Source: Candidatus Eiseniibacteriota bacterium (lineage in GTDB: Bacteria; Eisenbacteria; RBG-16-71-46; CAIMUX01). From it: a stretch of DNA of 10,142 nt. This document shows positions 1 to 6,144 of this stretch, piece by piece. Position 1 is the first letter of the stretch. Each line of letters opens with the position of its first letter. The notes beneath the pieces are model-generated. The model did no database searches. It worked only from the letters and a program-made list of their open reading frames with translations, and was not told where the DNA came from. Location: the NCBI GenBank assembly GCA_020431745.1, contig JAGQHR010000066.1, positions 1 through 10,142 of the forward strand, written 5' to 3'. Made by a program: the position numbers and the translations under genes.

Positions 1-947
1 GCCCGCTCGTCTCCGTCTATGAGATCGACGGTCCGCCGACACCCGACGTCCTCGTCTACAACACGAACTTCGGACACGATATCGCCCGCTGGTTCGAGTA
101 CTACTCACGGCGCTTCGGCGTCCCGGTACTGGGACTGCACCCACCGGCCGCGGTGGGCAGTCTCGACTACGTCGAGGTCGACGCCGCCGTCCAACAGATG
201 CTCCGACTGATCGGCGAGTTGGAACGGGTGACGGGACGCAAGCTGGACTACGACCATCTCGCGGAGACGGTCGACCTATCCGCCCGCGCCTCCCGCCTCT
301 GGAGCGAGATCCTCGATCTGGCGCGCACGACCCCGGCTCCCCTCACCTACTTCGACCTGCTCGCCCACATGGCCCCGATGCTGCTTCTGCGAGGCACTCC
401 GCAGGCGCTCGAGTATCTCGAGCTCGTAAAGTCGGAGCTGGAGGAGCGCGTCGAATCGGGACTGGCGGCGGTGCCGGGCGAACGCTTCCGGTTCTACTGG
501 GAAGGACCGCCCATCTGGTGCGCGCTCCGGCCGCTTTCCGAGCTGTTCCTGCAGCGTCAGGCGGCCGTGGTGGCGGGCACCTACAGCAGCGTCTTCGCCC
601 TCGCGGAGCTGGACCGCAACAATCCGATCGCGACGATGGCGCGCGCCTACACCGGCATCTTCCCGAACCGGTCGGACGACTACAAGGCGGCCTTCCTCAC
701 CTCCCAGTTCAAGGAGTACGGCGTCGACGGCGTCATCTATCACGAAGGCCGGACTTCGCCCGAGCACAGCAACGTCCGGTACGGCCTGGAGGTCCGGCTC
801 CGCCGGGAAACCGGGCTGCCCTCGCTGGTGCTGGAGGCGGACACGCACGATCTGCGCCTCTTCTCCATGGATCAGATCGAACGGCAGCTGGCCGACTTCA
901 TCGAGCAACAGAACACGGCTCTGGCCGCGGGACCGGAACGGGCCTGA
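1..947 (+). CDS. 2-hydroxyacyl-CoA dehydratase / benzoyl-CoA reductase-like catalytic-type subunit, cysteine-depleted paralog (5' end outside window)
   Basis: The reading frame is open from base 3 to the TGA at 945-947, giving 314 visible residues. It aligns along its whole length with the intact 406-residue protein at 1790-3010, starting near residue 98 of that protein, so about 97 N-terminal residues are missing. One 37-residue block around the shared YWEG/PIW/LSELF motif has 23 identities. This family (HgdA/HgdB, BcrB/BcrC, BadD/BadE) binds [4Fe-4S] clusters and the acyl-CoA substrate, and receives ATP-driven electrons from a BcrA/BcrD-type ATPase. Two of the three expected cluster cysteines are replaced: NTNQC in the paralog is NTNFG here, and HDCRTC is HEGRTS. 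The only visible cysteine is in PIWCAL, not a ligand position. The first expected cysteine lies in the unseen part. The protein may be a structural, regulatory or substrate-binding partner. Family is certain; catalytic role is doubtful. Confidence 0.9.
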   Translation, partial: PLVSVYEIDGPPTPDVLVYNTNFGHDIARWFEYYSRRFGVPVLGLHPPAAVGSLDYVEVDAAVQQMLRLIGELERVTGRKLDYDHLAETVDLSARASRLWSEILDLARTTPAPLTYFDLLAHMAPMLLLRGTPQALEYLELVKSELEERVESGLAAVPGERFRFYWEGPPIWCALRPLSELFLQRQAAVVAGTYSSVFALAELDRNNPIATMARAYTGIFPNRSDDYKAAFLTSQFKEYGVDGVIYHEGRTSPEHSNVRYGLEVRLRRETGLPSLVLEADTHDLRLFSMDQIERQLADFIEQQNTALAAGPERA

Positions 948-957
948 GCGGCGGCCC

Positions 958-964
958 GAGGAGG
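958..964 (+). promoter_or_regulatory. Shine-Dalgarno site of the first ATPase gene
   Basis: GAGGAGG lies 7 bases before the ATG at 972, in the 24-base gap after the preceding stop codon. It supports that start and suggests independent, efficient initiation within the operon. Confidence 0.75.
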
Positions 965-971
965 ACGTTCC

Positions 972-1772
972 ATGAGTGGCATCCGGGTAGTCGCGGGGAT
1001 CGACGTCGGAACCGAGTGCGTCAAGGTGATCGTGATGCGGGACGGCGGCGACATCATCGGCCGCTCGGTCGTCCCCACCCGGGGCCGCTTCGAGGATTGC
1101 GCGCAGGAAGCGCTCGCGGTCGCGCTCGATGAAGCCCAGATCCGGCTCCGCGAGCTCACCGCTCTCGGTGCGACCGGATTCGGTGCCCGCTGCGTGACCC
1201 CGGCGACCCACCAGATCACCGAGACCGCCTGCCATGCTCGCGGCGCCTTCCATCACTTCCCTCATCCCATGACTCTGGTCGACGTGGGCGGACGGGATCC
1301 CAACGTCATCCGCGTCGATGAGCAGGGATATCGCACGGAGAGCCGCTCGGTGCGGCGGTGTGCGATCGGCATCGGCACGTTTCTGATGTTCGCGGCCCGT
1401 CACCTCGACGTCCACCCCACCCGTCTGGAAGAGCTGGCCGCAGGAAGCGACGAACCCGTGCGCATCGGCTCTTACTGCTCGGTCTTCAGTGGATCGGACG
1501 TGCTGGAACGGCTGCGTGAAGGCGCCAGCCCCGGGCAGGTCGCGGCCGGCTGCATTCGATCCGTGGCGGAGCGGGTGCACGAGATCGGCAACTTCGCCGA
1601 TCCGCTGGTGCTGACCGGCGGGGTCCTCGAGTACTTCCCGGGCGTGGCCCGGTCTCTCGAAGAGCTGTCGGGGGTTCGGCCCAAGGTTGTCCCCGAACCG
1701 ATCACCGCGGGCGCGATCGGCGCGGCGCTCTTCGCGTTCGAGCCGGCCACCGAGTCGGTTCACTCAGCCTGA
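972..1772 (+). CDS. BadF/BadG/BcrA/BcrD-family ATPase, divergent subunit (ASKHA fold)
   Basis: This 266-residue protein is about the usual length of HgdC or BcrD. Members of this ASKHA-fold family couple ATP hydrolysis to transfer of one low-potential electron from a [4Fe-4S] cluster shared by two ATPase subunits to the catalytic partner. Visible motifs are phosphate-1 GIDVGTECVK (residues 9-18), GATGFGARCV (66-75), phosphate-2 VDVGGRDPN (103-111), cluster Cys130 in RRCAIGIGT, cluster Cys169 in SYCSVFSGSD, adenosine motif LTGGV (214-218) and a C-terminal GAIGAAL. Both cluster cysteines are kept, but the usual DIGGQDxK is DVGGRDPN and the usual CAAGTG is CAIGIG. Those residues lie close to nucleotide or cluster, so this may be a weak or regulatory ATPase. 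It sits directly behind the cysteine-depleted catalytic paralog and probably forms a heterodimer with the ATPase at 3010-3864, as BcrA does with BcrD. That pairing is inferred. Confidence 0.92.
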   Translation: MSGIRVVAGIDVGTECVKVIVMRDGGDIIGRSVVPTRGRFEDCAQEALAVALDEAQIRLRELTALGATGFGARCVTPATHQITETACHARGAFHHFPHPMTLVDVGGRDPNVIRVDEQGYRTESRSVRRCAIGIGTFLMFAARHLDVHPTRLEELAAGSDEPVRIGSYCSVFSGSDVLERLREGASPGQVAAGCIRSVAERVHEIGNFADPLVLTGGVLEYFPGVARSLEELSGVRPKVVPEPITAGAIGAALFAFEPATESVHSA

Positions 1773-1789
1773 CCGGAGGGATCGCGCCG

Positions 1790-3010
1790 ATGACCACTCC
1801 ACTCGCGAGCACGAGCCGCCTCAAGGACGTCCTGTCGGTCTATTTCCACGAGCTCGACGACGCGGCCCGCACGCACTCCGCCCCGGTCGCGTGGTGCTCC
1901 AGCGTCGGTCCCGTCGAGCTTCTCCGTGCACTGGGCTATCGCGTCTTCTTCCCCGAGAACCACAGCGCGATGCTGGGCGCGGCGCGCACCGCCAACCACT
2001 ACATGACGCGCGCGCACGCCCTCGGCTACTCCCCCGACTCCTGCTCGTACCTGAGCAGCGACGTCGGCGCCTACCTATCCGGAGAGACGGCTTTGGCCCG
2101 CTACGGAATCGCGGAGGTTCCGCATCCCGACGTCCTGGTCTTCAATACCAACCAATGCCGCGACGTCCGCGACTGGTTCGACTACTACGCCCGCGAGTGG
2201 GACGTACCGGCGATCGGAATCACGTCGTTCCGCTGTCTCGACCGGATCGAGCAGGACCACGTCGACGCGATCGCGCTCCAGCATGAACGCTTGGTCGCTC
2301 CCCTGGAAGCCATCGCCGGCCGACGGCTCGACGCGCCCAACCTCGAGGAAACACTTCGTCTCAGTCGTGAGGGATCCGGTCTCTGGCGCGCGGTGCTCGA
2401 GACCGCCACCCATCGTCCGTCGCCCCTCAGCTTCTTCGAGGCGACCATCCAGATGGCGCCGGCGGTGGTCCTGCGCGGGACCGAGGAAGCCTGCGCCTAC
2501 TATCGTCTCCTGCTCGCGGAGCTGCAGGACCGCGTTTCCCGCAAGGTCGCGGCCGTTTCCGGGGAACGCTTCCGCATCTATTGGGAGGGAATGCCGATCT
2601 GGGGCAAGCTGCGCGCGCTCTCGGAGCTGTTCGAGTCGCTCCGAACGTGTGTCGTCGCGTCCACCTACTGCAACAGCTGGATCTTCGACGCGCTCGATCC
2701 CGCGGATCCCTTCCGCTCCATGGCCCGATCGTCCCTCGAGCTCTTCATCGTGCGGGCGGAGCAGGCCAAGGAGCGGTACCTCGAACAGATGGCGGGGCAG
2801 TACCAGGTCGACGGGTTGCTCTTTCACGACTGCCGGACCTGTCCCAACAACTCGAACAGCCGATACGGGATGCCGGGGCGGCTGCGGGAGCGGCTCGGTC
2901 TGCCCGTGCTCTCGGTCGACGGAGACGTCAACGACCTGCGGTGCTATTCCGAGGAGCAGTCGATGACCAGCATCGAAGGCTTCGTCGAACAGCTCGCGGA
3001 GGCCTTCTGA
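1790..3010 (+). CDS. 2-hydroxyacyl-CoA dehydratase / benzoyl-CoA reductase-like catalytic subunit (complete)
   Basis: This 406-residue protein has the usual length of HgdB or BcrC. Its ATG is preceded by GGAGGG at 1775-1780, with a 9-base spacer. It has the family layout: an N-terminal domain with the PENH motif (residues 56-59), a first cysteine in PDSCSYLSSDVGAYL (Cys85), a second in NTNQCRDVRDW (Cys123), a helical middle part, and a C-terminal domain with YWEGMPIW (264-271) and HDCRTC (Cys348, Cys351). By analogy with the family, Cys85, Cys123 and Cys348 (or Cys351) would hold a [4Fe-4S] cluster at the active site. The substrate is an acyl-CoA thioester; whether it is an aromatic acyl-CoA, an enoyl-CoA or a 2-hydroxyacyl-CoA cannot be read from the sequence. 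It is a paralog of the protein at 1-947 and its likely dimer partner. The next gene overlaps its stop codon by one base. Confidence 0.93.
   Translation: MTTPLASTSRLKDVLSVYFHELDDAARTHSAPVAWCSSVGPVELLRALGYRVFFPENHSAMLGAARTANHYMTRAHALGYSPDSCSYLSSDVGAYLSGETALARYGIAEVPHPDVLVFNTNQCRDVRDWFDYYAREWDVPAIGITSFRCLDRIEQDHVDAIALQHERLVAPLEAIAGRRLDAPNLEETLRLSREGSGLWRAVLETATHRPSPLSFFEATIQMAPAVVLRGTEEACAYYRLLLAELQDRVSRKVAAVSGERFRIYWEGMPIWGKLRALSELFESLRTCVVASTYCNSWIFDALDPADPFRSMARSSLELFIVRAEQAKERYLEQMAGQYQVDGLLFHDCRTCPNNSNSRYGMPGRLRERLGLPVLSVDGDVNDLRCYSEEQSMTSIEGFVEQLAEAF
2998..3002 (+). promoter_or_regulatory. Shine-Dalgarno site and TGATG coupling junction
   Basis: GGAGG inside the end of the catalytic-subunit gene lies 7 bases before the ATG at 3010. 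That ATG shares its A with the TGA stop at 3008-3010, a classic arrangement for translational coupling. It fixes the start of the next ATPase at 3010 although the frame is open much further upstream. Confidence 0.75.
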
Positions 3011-3864
3011 TGCCCCCCGAGAAGGCGCCGGAAACCGGGAACGGGACGGGAATGCCCGCCCGCGGACCCACGAAACACTTCGTCGGCATCGACTCGGGAT
3101 CGTGGACGACCAAGGCGGTCGTGATCGACGAGACGGGGACCGTGCTCGGGAGCGCCGTCGTGCAGTCCGCCGCCGATCTGACCGGCGCCTCCGCACGCGC
3201 GCTCGAGCAGGCCGCGAGCCGGGCCGGGGTGGCCTTCGACGAGGCGACGATCTGGGCGACCGGATTCGGACGCGCCAGCATCGAGATCGCGTCCGGGAGC
3301 CGCACCGGGCTGGACTGTCATGCCCGCGGCGTCCGTCACTACGTCCGCGGAGCGCTTGCCGTCCTCGACATCGGAGGACAGGACGCCAAGGTGATCAAAT
3401 TGGACGAGCAGGGACATCGGGTGTCCCACAAGATGAACCGCAAGTGCGCCGCCGGCACCGGCAGCTTCCTCGATGAGATCGCGCTGCGATTGGGTGTGCC
3501 GGTGTCCGACCTGGGAGATTTGGCGTCCGGATACCGGGAGGAGCTGGAGCTCGGAAGCTTCTGCACCGTGTTCACGGCGACCGAGCTGCTCGGGGCCATC
3601 CGTCAGGGGAAACGTCCCGCGGATCTGGCTCGCGCGGCCTACAAGTCGATCGTCAAGCGGGTGCTCGAGATGGCTCAGTTCGACCGTCCGGTCGTGGCCA
3701 CCGGAGGCGTGATCGCGCATCACCCCATGGTGGTTGCGCTGCTGACGGAAGCGCTCGGTCGCGACATCGTCGTGCCGCCCCATCCGCAGGAGATGGGCGC
3801 CTTCGGAGCCGCCCTGGCCGCTCGCGATGCGGCATCGGAGAGTCCCCAGCATGCACGCGGCTAG
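3010..3864 (+). CDS. BadF/BadG/BcrA/BcrD-family ATPase, canonical subunit
   Basis: This 284-residue ASKHA ATPase has every expected motif: phosphate-1 GIDSGSWTTK (residues 26-35), ATGFGR (83-88), phosphate-2 LDIGGQDAK (119-127), cluster Cys146 in RKCAAGTGSF, cluster Cys185 in SFCTVFTATE, adenosine motif ATGGV (230-234), and a C-terminal MGAFGAAL. The two cysteines are those that in HgdC-type dimers hold one [4Fe-4S] cluster at the subunit interface. The role is ATP-dependent activation of an electron for the catalytic subunits. The first 20 or so residues are a Pro/Gly-rich extension before the core fold. Start at 3010 is chosen for its Shine-Dalgarno site and TGATG overlap. With the ATPase at 972-1772 it makes two dissimilar activators in one operon, which favours a BcrABCD-like heterotetramer over a dehydratase with a homodimeric activator. 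The 3' end overlaps the ligase gene by 14 bases. Confidence 0.94.
   Translation: MPPEKAPETGNGTGMPARGPTKHFVGIDSGSWTTKAVVIDETGTVLGSAVVQSAADLTGASARALEQAASRAGVAFDEATIWATGFGRASIEIASGSRTGLDCHARGVRHYVRGALAVLDIGGQDAKVIKLDEQGHRVSHKMNRKCAAGTGSFLDEIALRLGVPVSDLGDLASGYREELELGSFCTVFTATELLGAIRQGKRPADLARAAYKSIVKRVLEMAQFDRPVVATGGVIAHHPMVVALLTEALGRDIVVPPHPQEMGAFGAALAARDAASESPQHARG
3837..3842 (+). promoter_or_regulatory. Shine-Dalgarno site deciding the ligase start
   Basis: GGAGAG lies 8 bases before the ATG at 3851. The upstream in-frame ATG at 3827 has no purine-rich site in front of it, so 3851 is preferred and gives a 14-base overlap with the ATPase gene. Confidence 0.6.
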
Positions 3865-5857
3865 CATCGTCACCGACGGAGACACCTCGCGGTGTCCGCT
3901 CCTGCCTGTCGGGCAGCCCGAGAGCGTCGGCAACCTTCTCGTGCGCAACGCGGCCCGCCTCGGCGACCATCCGGTCCTGTTGGAGAAGCGGGACGGCCGG
4001 TACCACGCCATCTCCTGGAACGAACTCCAGCGCGACGTGCTGGCCTGTGCGTCGTTCCTGCGCGGCTGCGGTGTCGGCCCGGGAGATCGCGTGGCCCTCG
4101 TCTCCCGGAATCGCTACGAAGCGCTCGTCGTCGAGTTCTCCGTGATGGGGCTCGGGGCCATCCACGTTCCCATCTTCGTCGGATACGCGGCGGCCCAGAC
4201 GAACGACCTCCTCCGCCATGCCGAGCCGGTGGTGCTGTTCGTGGCGGGGCCGGAGCAGCTGGCCAAGGTCGATCCGCCCGCCTCGGTCCGCCGGGTCGTG
4301 ACATTCGACCGGACGGCGCCCGACCGGGTGACGCCCGACCGGGTGACGTTCGACCGGACGGCGACCGACCAGAAGGCCGCCTCCAACACGGGAACGAACG
4401 AGGCGGCGACGAGGCCTGTTTGGTTCGGCGCGTTCGGAGCGGGATCGCAGGAGGAAGCTCGGTCCACGACGCCGGTGACGCTGGAGACGCCGGCCACGGC
4501 GGGGACGCCGGCCACACCTTTCACGCCGGAGACGTCGGCTACGCCGGTCGCACCAGTGGCGCCGGCGAGGCCGGTGACGCTGGAGGAGCTCGCCGCCGTC
4601 AGGCCCGAGACGCCCGCGCTGATGATGTACACCTCGGGAACGTCCGGTGAGCAGAAAGGCGTGCTCCTCACCCACGACAACATCCTGTCGCAGCAACGCG
4701 CGCTGGCGGCGATCTGGAAGTTCGGCCCCGACGACCGGATCCTCACCTATCTACCCTGGCACCACAGCTTCGGCGGGATCTTCGAGAAGTACACCGCGCT
4801 CTACAACGGCGCCCCCCTCGCGATCGACGACTCCTTCGGGAAGGATCTCCCCGTTCTGCTCGACAACTGGAAGACGATCCGGCCCACCGTCTACTTCAGC
4901 GTGCCGCTGATCCACCAGCAGCTGGTCGATCACGTGCGCTCCCATCCGGCGGACGAGACGGAGATCTATCACCGCGGTTTCCGTTTCGTCTTCACGGCGG
5001 CCGCCCCGCTGCCCGCGAACATCTCGGAGTTCTTCGCCGCGCGCGGGATTCCGGTGGTCGAGGCCTGGGGACTGACCGAGACCGCCCCCTGCTGCACCAT
5101 TACCGATCTCGAGGAGCGGCGCCGGATTCCCGGAATGGTCGGGTACCCCATCCCCGGCGTGACCGTTCGCATCGCTCCGGACGCGGAAGTGCTGGTGCAG
5201 GGTCCCAACGTGATGAAGAGCTACTTCCGCAACGACGAGGCGACCGCGCGCGCGCTTCCCGGGGACGGTTGGTTCCACACGGGGGATCTCGGCGAGCTGC
5301 TGCCCAACGGGGGGCTGCGTTTGCTCGCCCGCAAGGATCGGGTCTTCAAGCTGCTCAACGCCGAGAAGGTCATCCCCACGACGATCGAAAACGAGCTGGC
5401 CGGCCGCAACAAGTACATCCGTCACGTCCTCGTGGTGGGTCAGGCGCAGCAGTTTCTGGCCGCGCTCATCTTTCCCAATCGCGCGCTCATCGAGGAGGAG
5501 TTCGGCGCCGATCGTGAAGCCGCCGACCGCGTCGTCACCGCGTCCTATCGATCGACGGTGGACCAGCTGAACCGGGAGATGCAGGTCAAGTACGAGCGGG
5601 TGCTCGCGTTCGCGGTCGTCGACCGGGAGCTCTCGGTCGAAAACCAGGAGCTGACGCCGAGTCTCAAGATCCGCGTGCAGAATGTACTCGACAGCACGCG
5701 GTCGTTTTTCGAAGCGATCTACGATCCCCTCCGGGACTGCGACTGCGAGTTCCTCTCGCGCGTCACCCGGCTGGTGCCCGATCGACGCACCTGCCCGCTG
5801 GGCAGCGGCCGCACGCTCGACCACTGCTCGCAGTGCCGCTCCCGTCGGACCGTGTGA
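3851..5857 (+). CDS. AMP-forming long-chain-type acyl-CoA ligase with repeat-rich insert and cysteine-rich tail
   Basis: This is a 668-residue member of the ANL adenylating superfamily, closest in style to FadD15-like long-chain acyl-CoA synthetases. It converts a carboxylic acid, ATP and CoA to acyl-CoA, AMP and diphosphate, presumably in the cytoplasm. Motifs are the ATP loop YTSGTSGEQKG (residues 260-270), AWGLTET (405-411), WFHTGD (474-479), KDRVFK with the hinge region (495-500) and the catalytic lysine in LTPSLK (Lys606). Two things are unusual. Residues about 148-240 form a low-complexity linker made of xxDRx pentads and Thr-Pro repeats between the N-terminal lobe and the ATP loop. After the catalytic lysine, where family members usually end within a few dozen residues, there is a tail with Cys630, Cys632, Cys648, Cys659 and Cys662. 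Its place at the end of the reductase operon suggests it supplies the CoA substrate, but the acid is unknown. The alternative start at 3827 would add 8 residues. Confidence 0.92.
   Translation: MHAASIVTDGDTSRCPLLPVGQPESVGNLLVRNAARLGDHPVLLEKRDGRYHAISWNELQRDVLACASFLRGCGVGPGDRVALVSRNRYEALVVEFSVMGLGAIHVPIFVGYAAAQTNDLLRHAEPVVLFVAGPEQLAKVDPPASVRRVVTFDRTAPDRVTPDRVTFDRTATDQKAASNTGTNEAATRPVWFGAFGAGSQEEARSTTPVTLETPATAGTPATPFTPETSATPVAPVAPARPVTLEELAAVRPETPALMMYTSGTSGEQKGVLLTHDNILSQQRALAAIWKFGPDDRILTYLPWHHSFGGIFEKYTALYNGAPLAIDDSFGKDLPVLLDNWKTIRPTVYFSVPLIHQQLVDHVRSHPADETEIYHRGFRFVFTAAAPLPANISEFFAARGIPVVEAWGLTETAPCCTITDLEERRRIPGMVGYPIPGVTVRIAPDAEVLVQGPNVMKSYFRNDEATARALPGDGWFHTGDLGELLPNGGLRLLARKDRVFKLLNAEKVIPTTIENELAGRNKYIRHVLVVGQAQQFLAALIFPNRALIEEEFGADREAADRVVTASYRSTVDQLNREMQVKYERVLAFAVVDRELSVENQELTPSLKIRVQNVLDSTRSFFEAIYDPLRDCDCEFLSRVTRLVPDRRTCPLGSGRTLDHCSQCRSRRTV
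4298..4370 (+). repeat. Short in-frame tandem repeats (xxDRx pentads) in the ligase gene
   Basis: Two perfect adjacent 15-base units (CGCCCGACCGGGTGA) lie at 4317-4331 and 4332-4346. They are flanked by a 28-base imperfect direct repeat, 4298-4325 and 4343-4370, differing at two bases. Translated, they give consecutive five-residue units such as APDRV, TPDRV and TFDRT (residues about 151-173). The multiple-of-three unit length keeps the frame open and points to expansion by slippage or unequal exchange. Confidence 0.85.
4471..4585 (+). repeat. 16-base direct repeat bounding a Thr-Pro-rich linker in the ligase gene
   Basis: GCCGGTGACGCTGGAG occurs at 4471-4486 and again, perfectly, at 4570-4585, exactly 99 bases (33 codons) apart. 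Both copies encode PVTLE. Between them the sequence encodes a Thr-Pro/Ala-Pro-rich string (TPATPFTPETS and similar). The spacing in whole codons suggests duplication of an original PVTLEEL segment followed by divergence. Confidence 0.8.
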
Positions 5858-5888
5858 GACCGACCGATCGGACACATCGGACCGACCG
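5844..5888 (+). repeat. Cluster of GTCGG/CCGAC/ATCGG elements at the operon's 3' end
   Basis: Several short complementary elements overlap the ligase stop codon: GTCGG at 5844-5848 can pair with CCGAC at 5860-5864, and CCGAT at 5864-5868 with ATCGG at 5876-5880. The stems are only 5 base pairs and no T-run follows, so this is at best a weak or factor-dependent transcription end. Confidence 0.3.
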
Positions 5889-5981
5889 CACTCAGGATGC
5901 CTCCGGCGGTGGTTCCGGCGAACCCCGGCCCCGGATCGATGCAGACGCGCACCGCCGCGAGTCCCCGACCCACCCCAGGAT

Positions 5982-5999
5982 TTCTTCTGTACCGAAGAA
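5982..5999. promoter_or_regulatory. Inverted repeat TTCTTC-N6-GAAGAA, possible operator
   Basis: A perfect 6-base inverted repeat with a 6-base spacer sits about 45 bases upstream of a possible -10 box and about 145 bases upstream of the P450 start. It is AT-richer than its surroundings. The geometry would suit a dimeric regulator such as a TetR-, MarR- or GntR-type protein. No regulator gene is in the window, and a chance hairpin cannot be excluded. Confidence 0.35.
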
Positions 6000-6043
6000 G
6001 ACGCACAGGTAACGAAACCCCTTCATCGCATCGTCGCGACATC

Positions 6044-6049
6044 TATACT
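6044..6049 (+). promoter_or_regulatory. Possible -10 box of the P450 promoter
   Basis: TATACT matches five of six bases of the sigma-70 consensus in otherwise GC-rich DNA, about 95 bases before the P450 ATG. The best -35 candidate, TTCATC at 6022-6027 with a 16-base spacer, matches only three of six bases, so the promoter would be weak, activated, or use another sigma factor. Confidence 0.35.
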
Positions 6050-6132
6050 GCCGGTTGCGCGCGCCGGCGCTCGACCGTGCCCAGGCTCCCGACTTGGACT
6101 CACGTGACCGGGAGCGAACCCGGCCTACCTTG

Positions 6133-6139
6133 AGGAGGT
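6133..6139 (+). promoter_or_regulatory. Strong Shine-Dalgarno site deciding the P450 start
   Basis: AGGAGGT, a full anti-16S match, lies 5 bases before the ATG at 6145. The frame is open 90 bases further upstream to another ATG at 6055, but that start has no comparable site and would add an unlikely Arg-rich leader. Confidence 0.8.
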
Positions 6140-6144
6140 CCCTC

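Larger units (their letters stand above)
5858..6144. other. Non-coding gap between the ligase operon and the P450 gene
   Basis: This 287-base gap has no convincing gene on either strand; open frames across it lack family resemblance and good ribosome sites. It contains the short repeats at the operon end, a small hairpin GGTTC-CGGC-GAACC at 5911-5924, the TTCTTC/GAAGAA inverted repeat, a possible -10 box and the P450 Shine-Dalgarno site. The P450 is therefore probably a separate transcription unit. Confidence 0.6.

Noticed and set aside
276..1763. A 495-codon open frame on the minus strand across the first two genes.
   Set aside because: It lies antisense to two recognisable enzyme genes, has an Arg-rich low-complexity translation, and resembles no family. 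High GC commonly opens such frames. The same applies to long antisense frames at 2075-3196, 2944-4011, 3653-4696 and 6100-7599.
3827..3850. Upstream ATG at 3827 as the ligase start.
   Set aside because: No Shine-Dalgarno site precedes it, whereas GGAGAG is well placed for the ATG at 3851.
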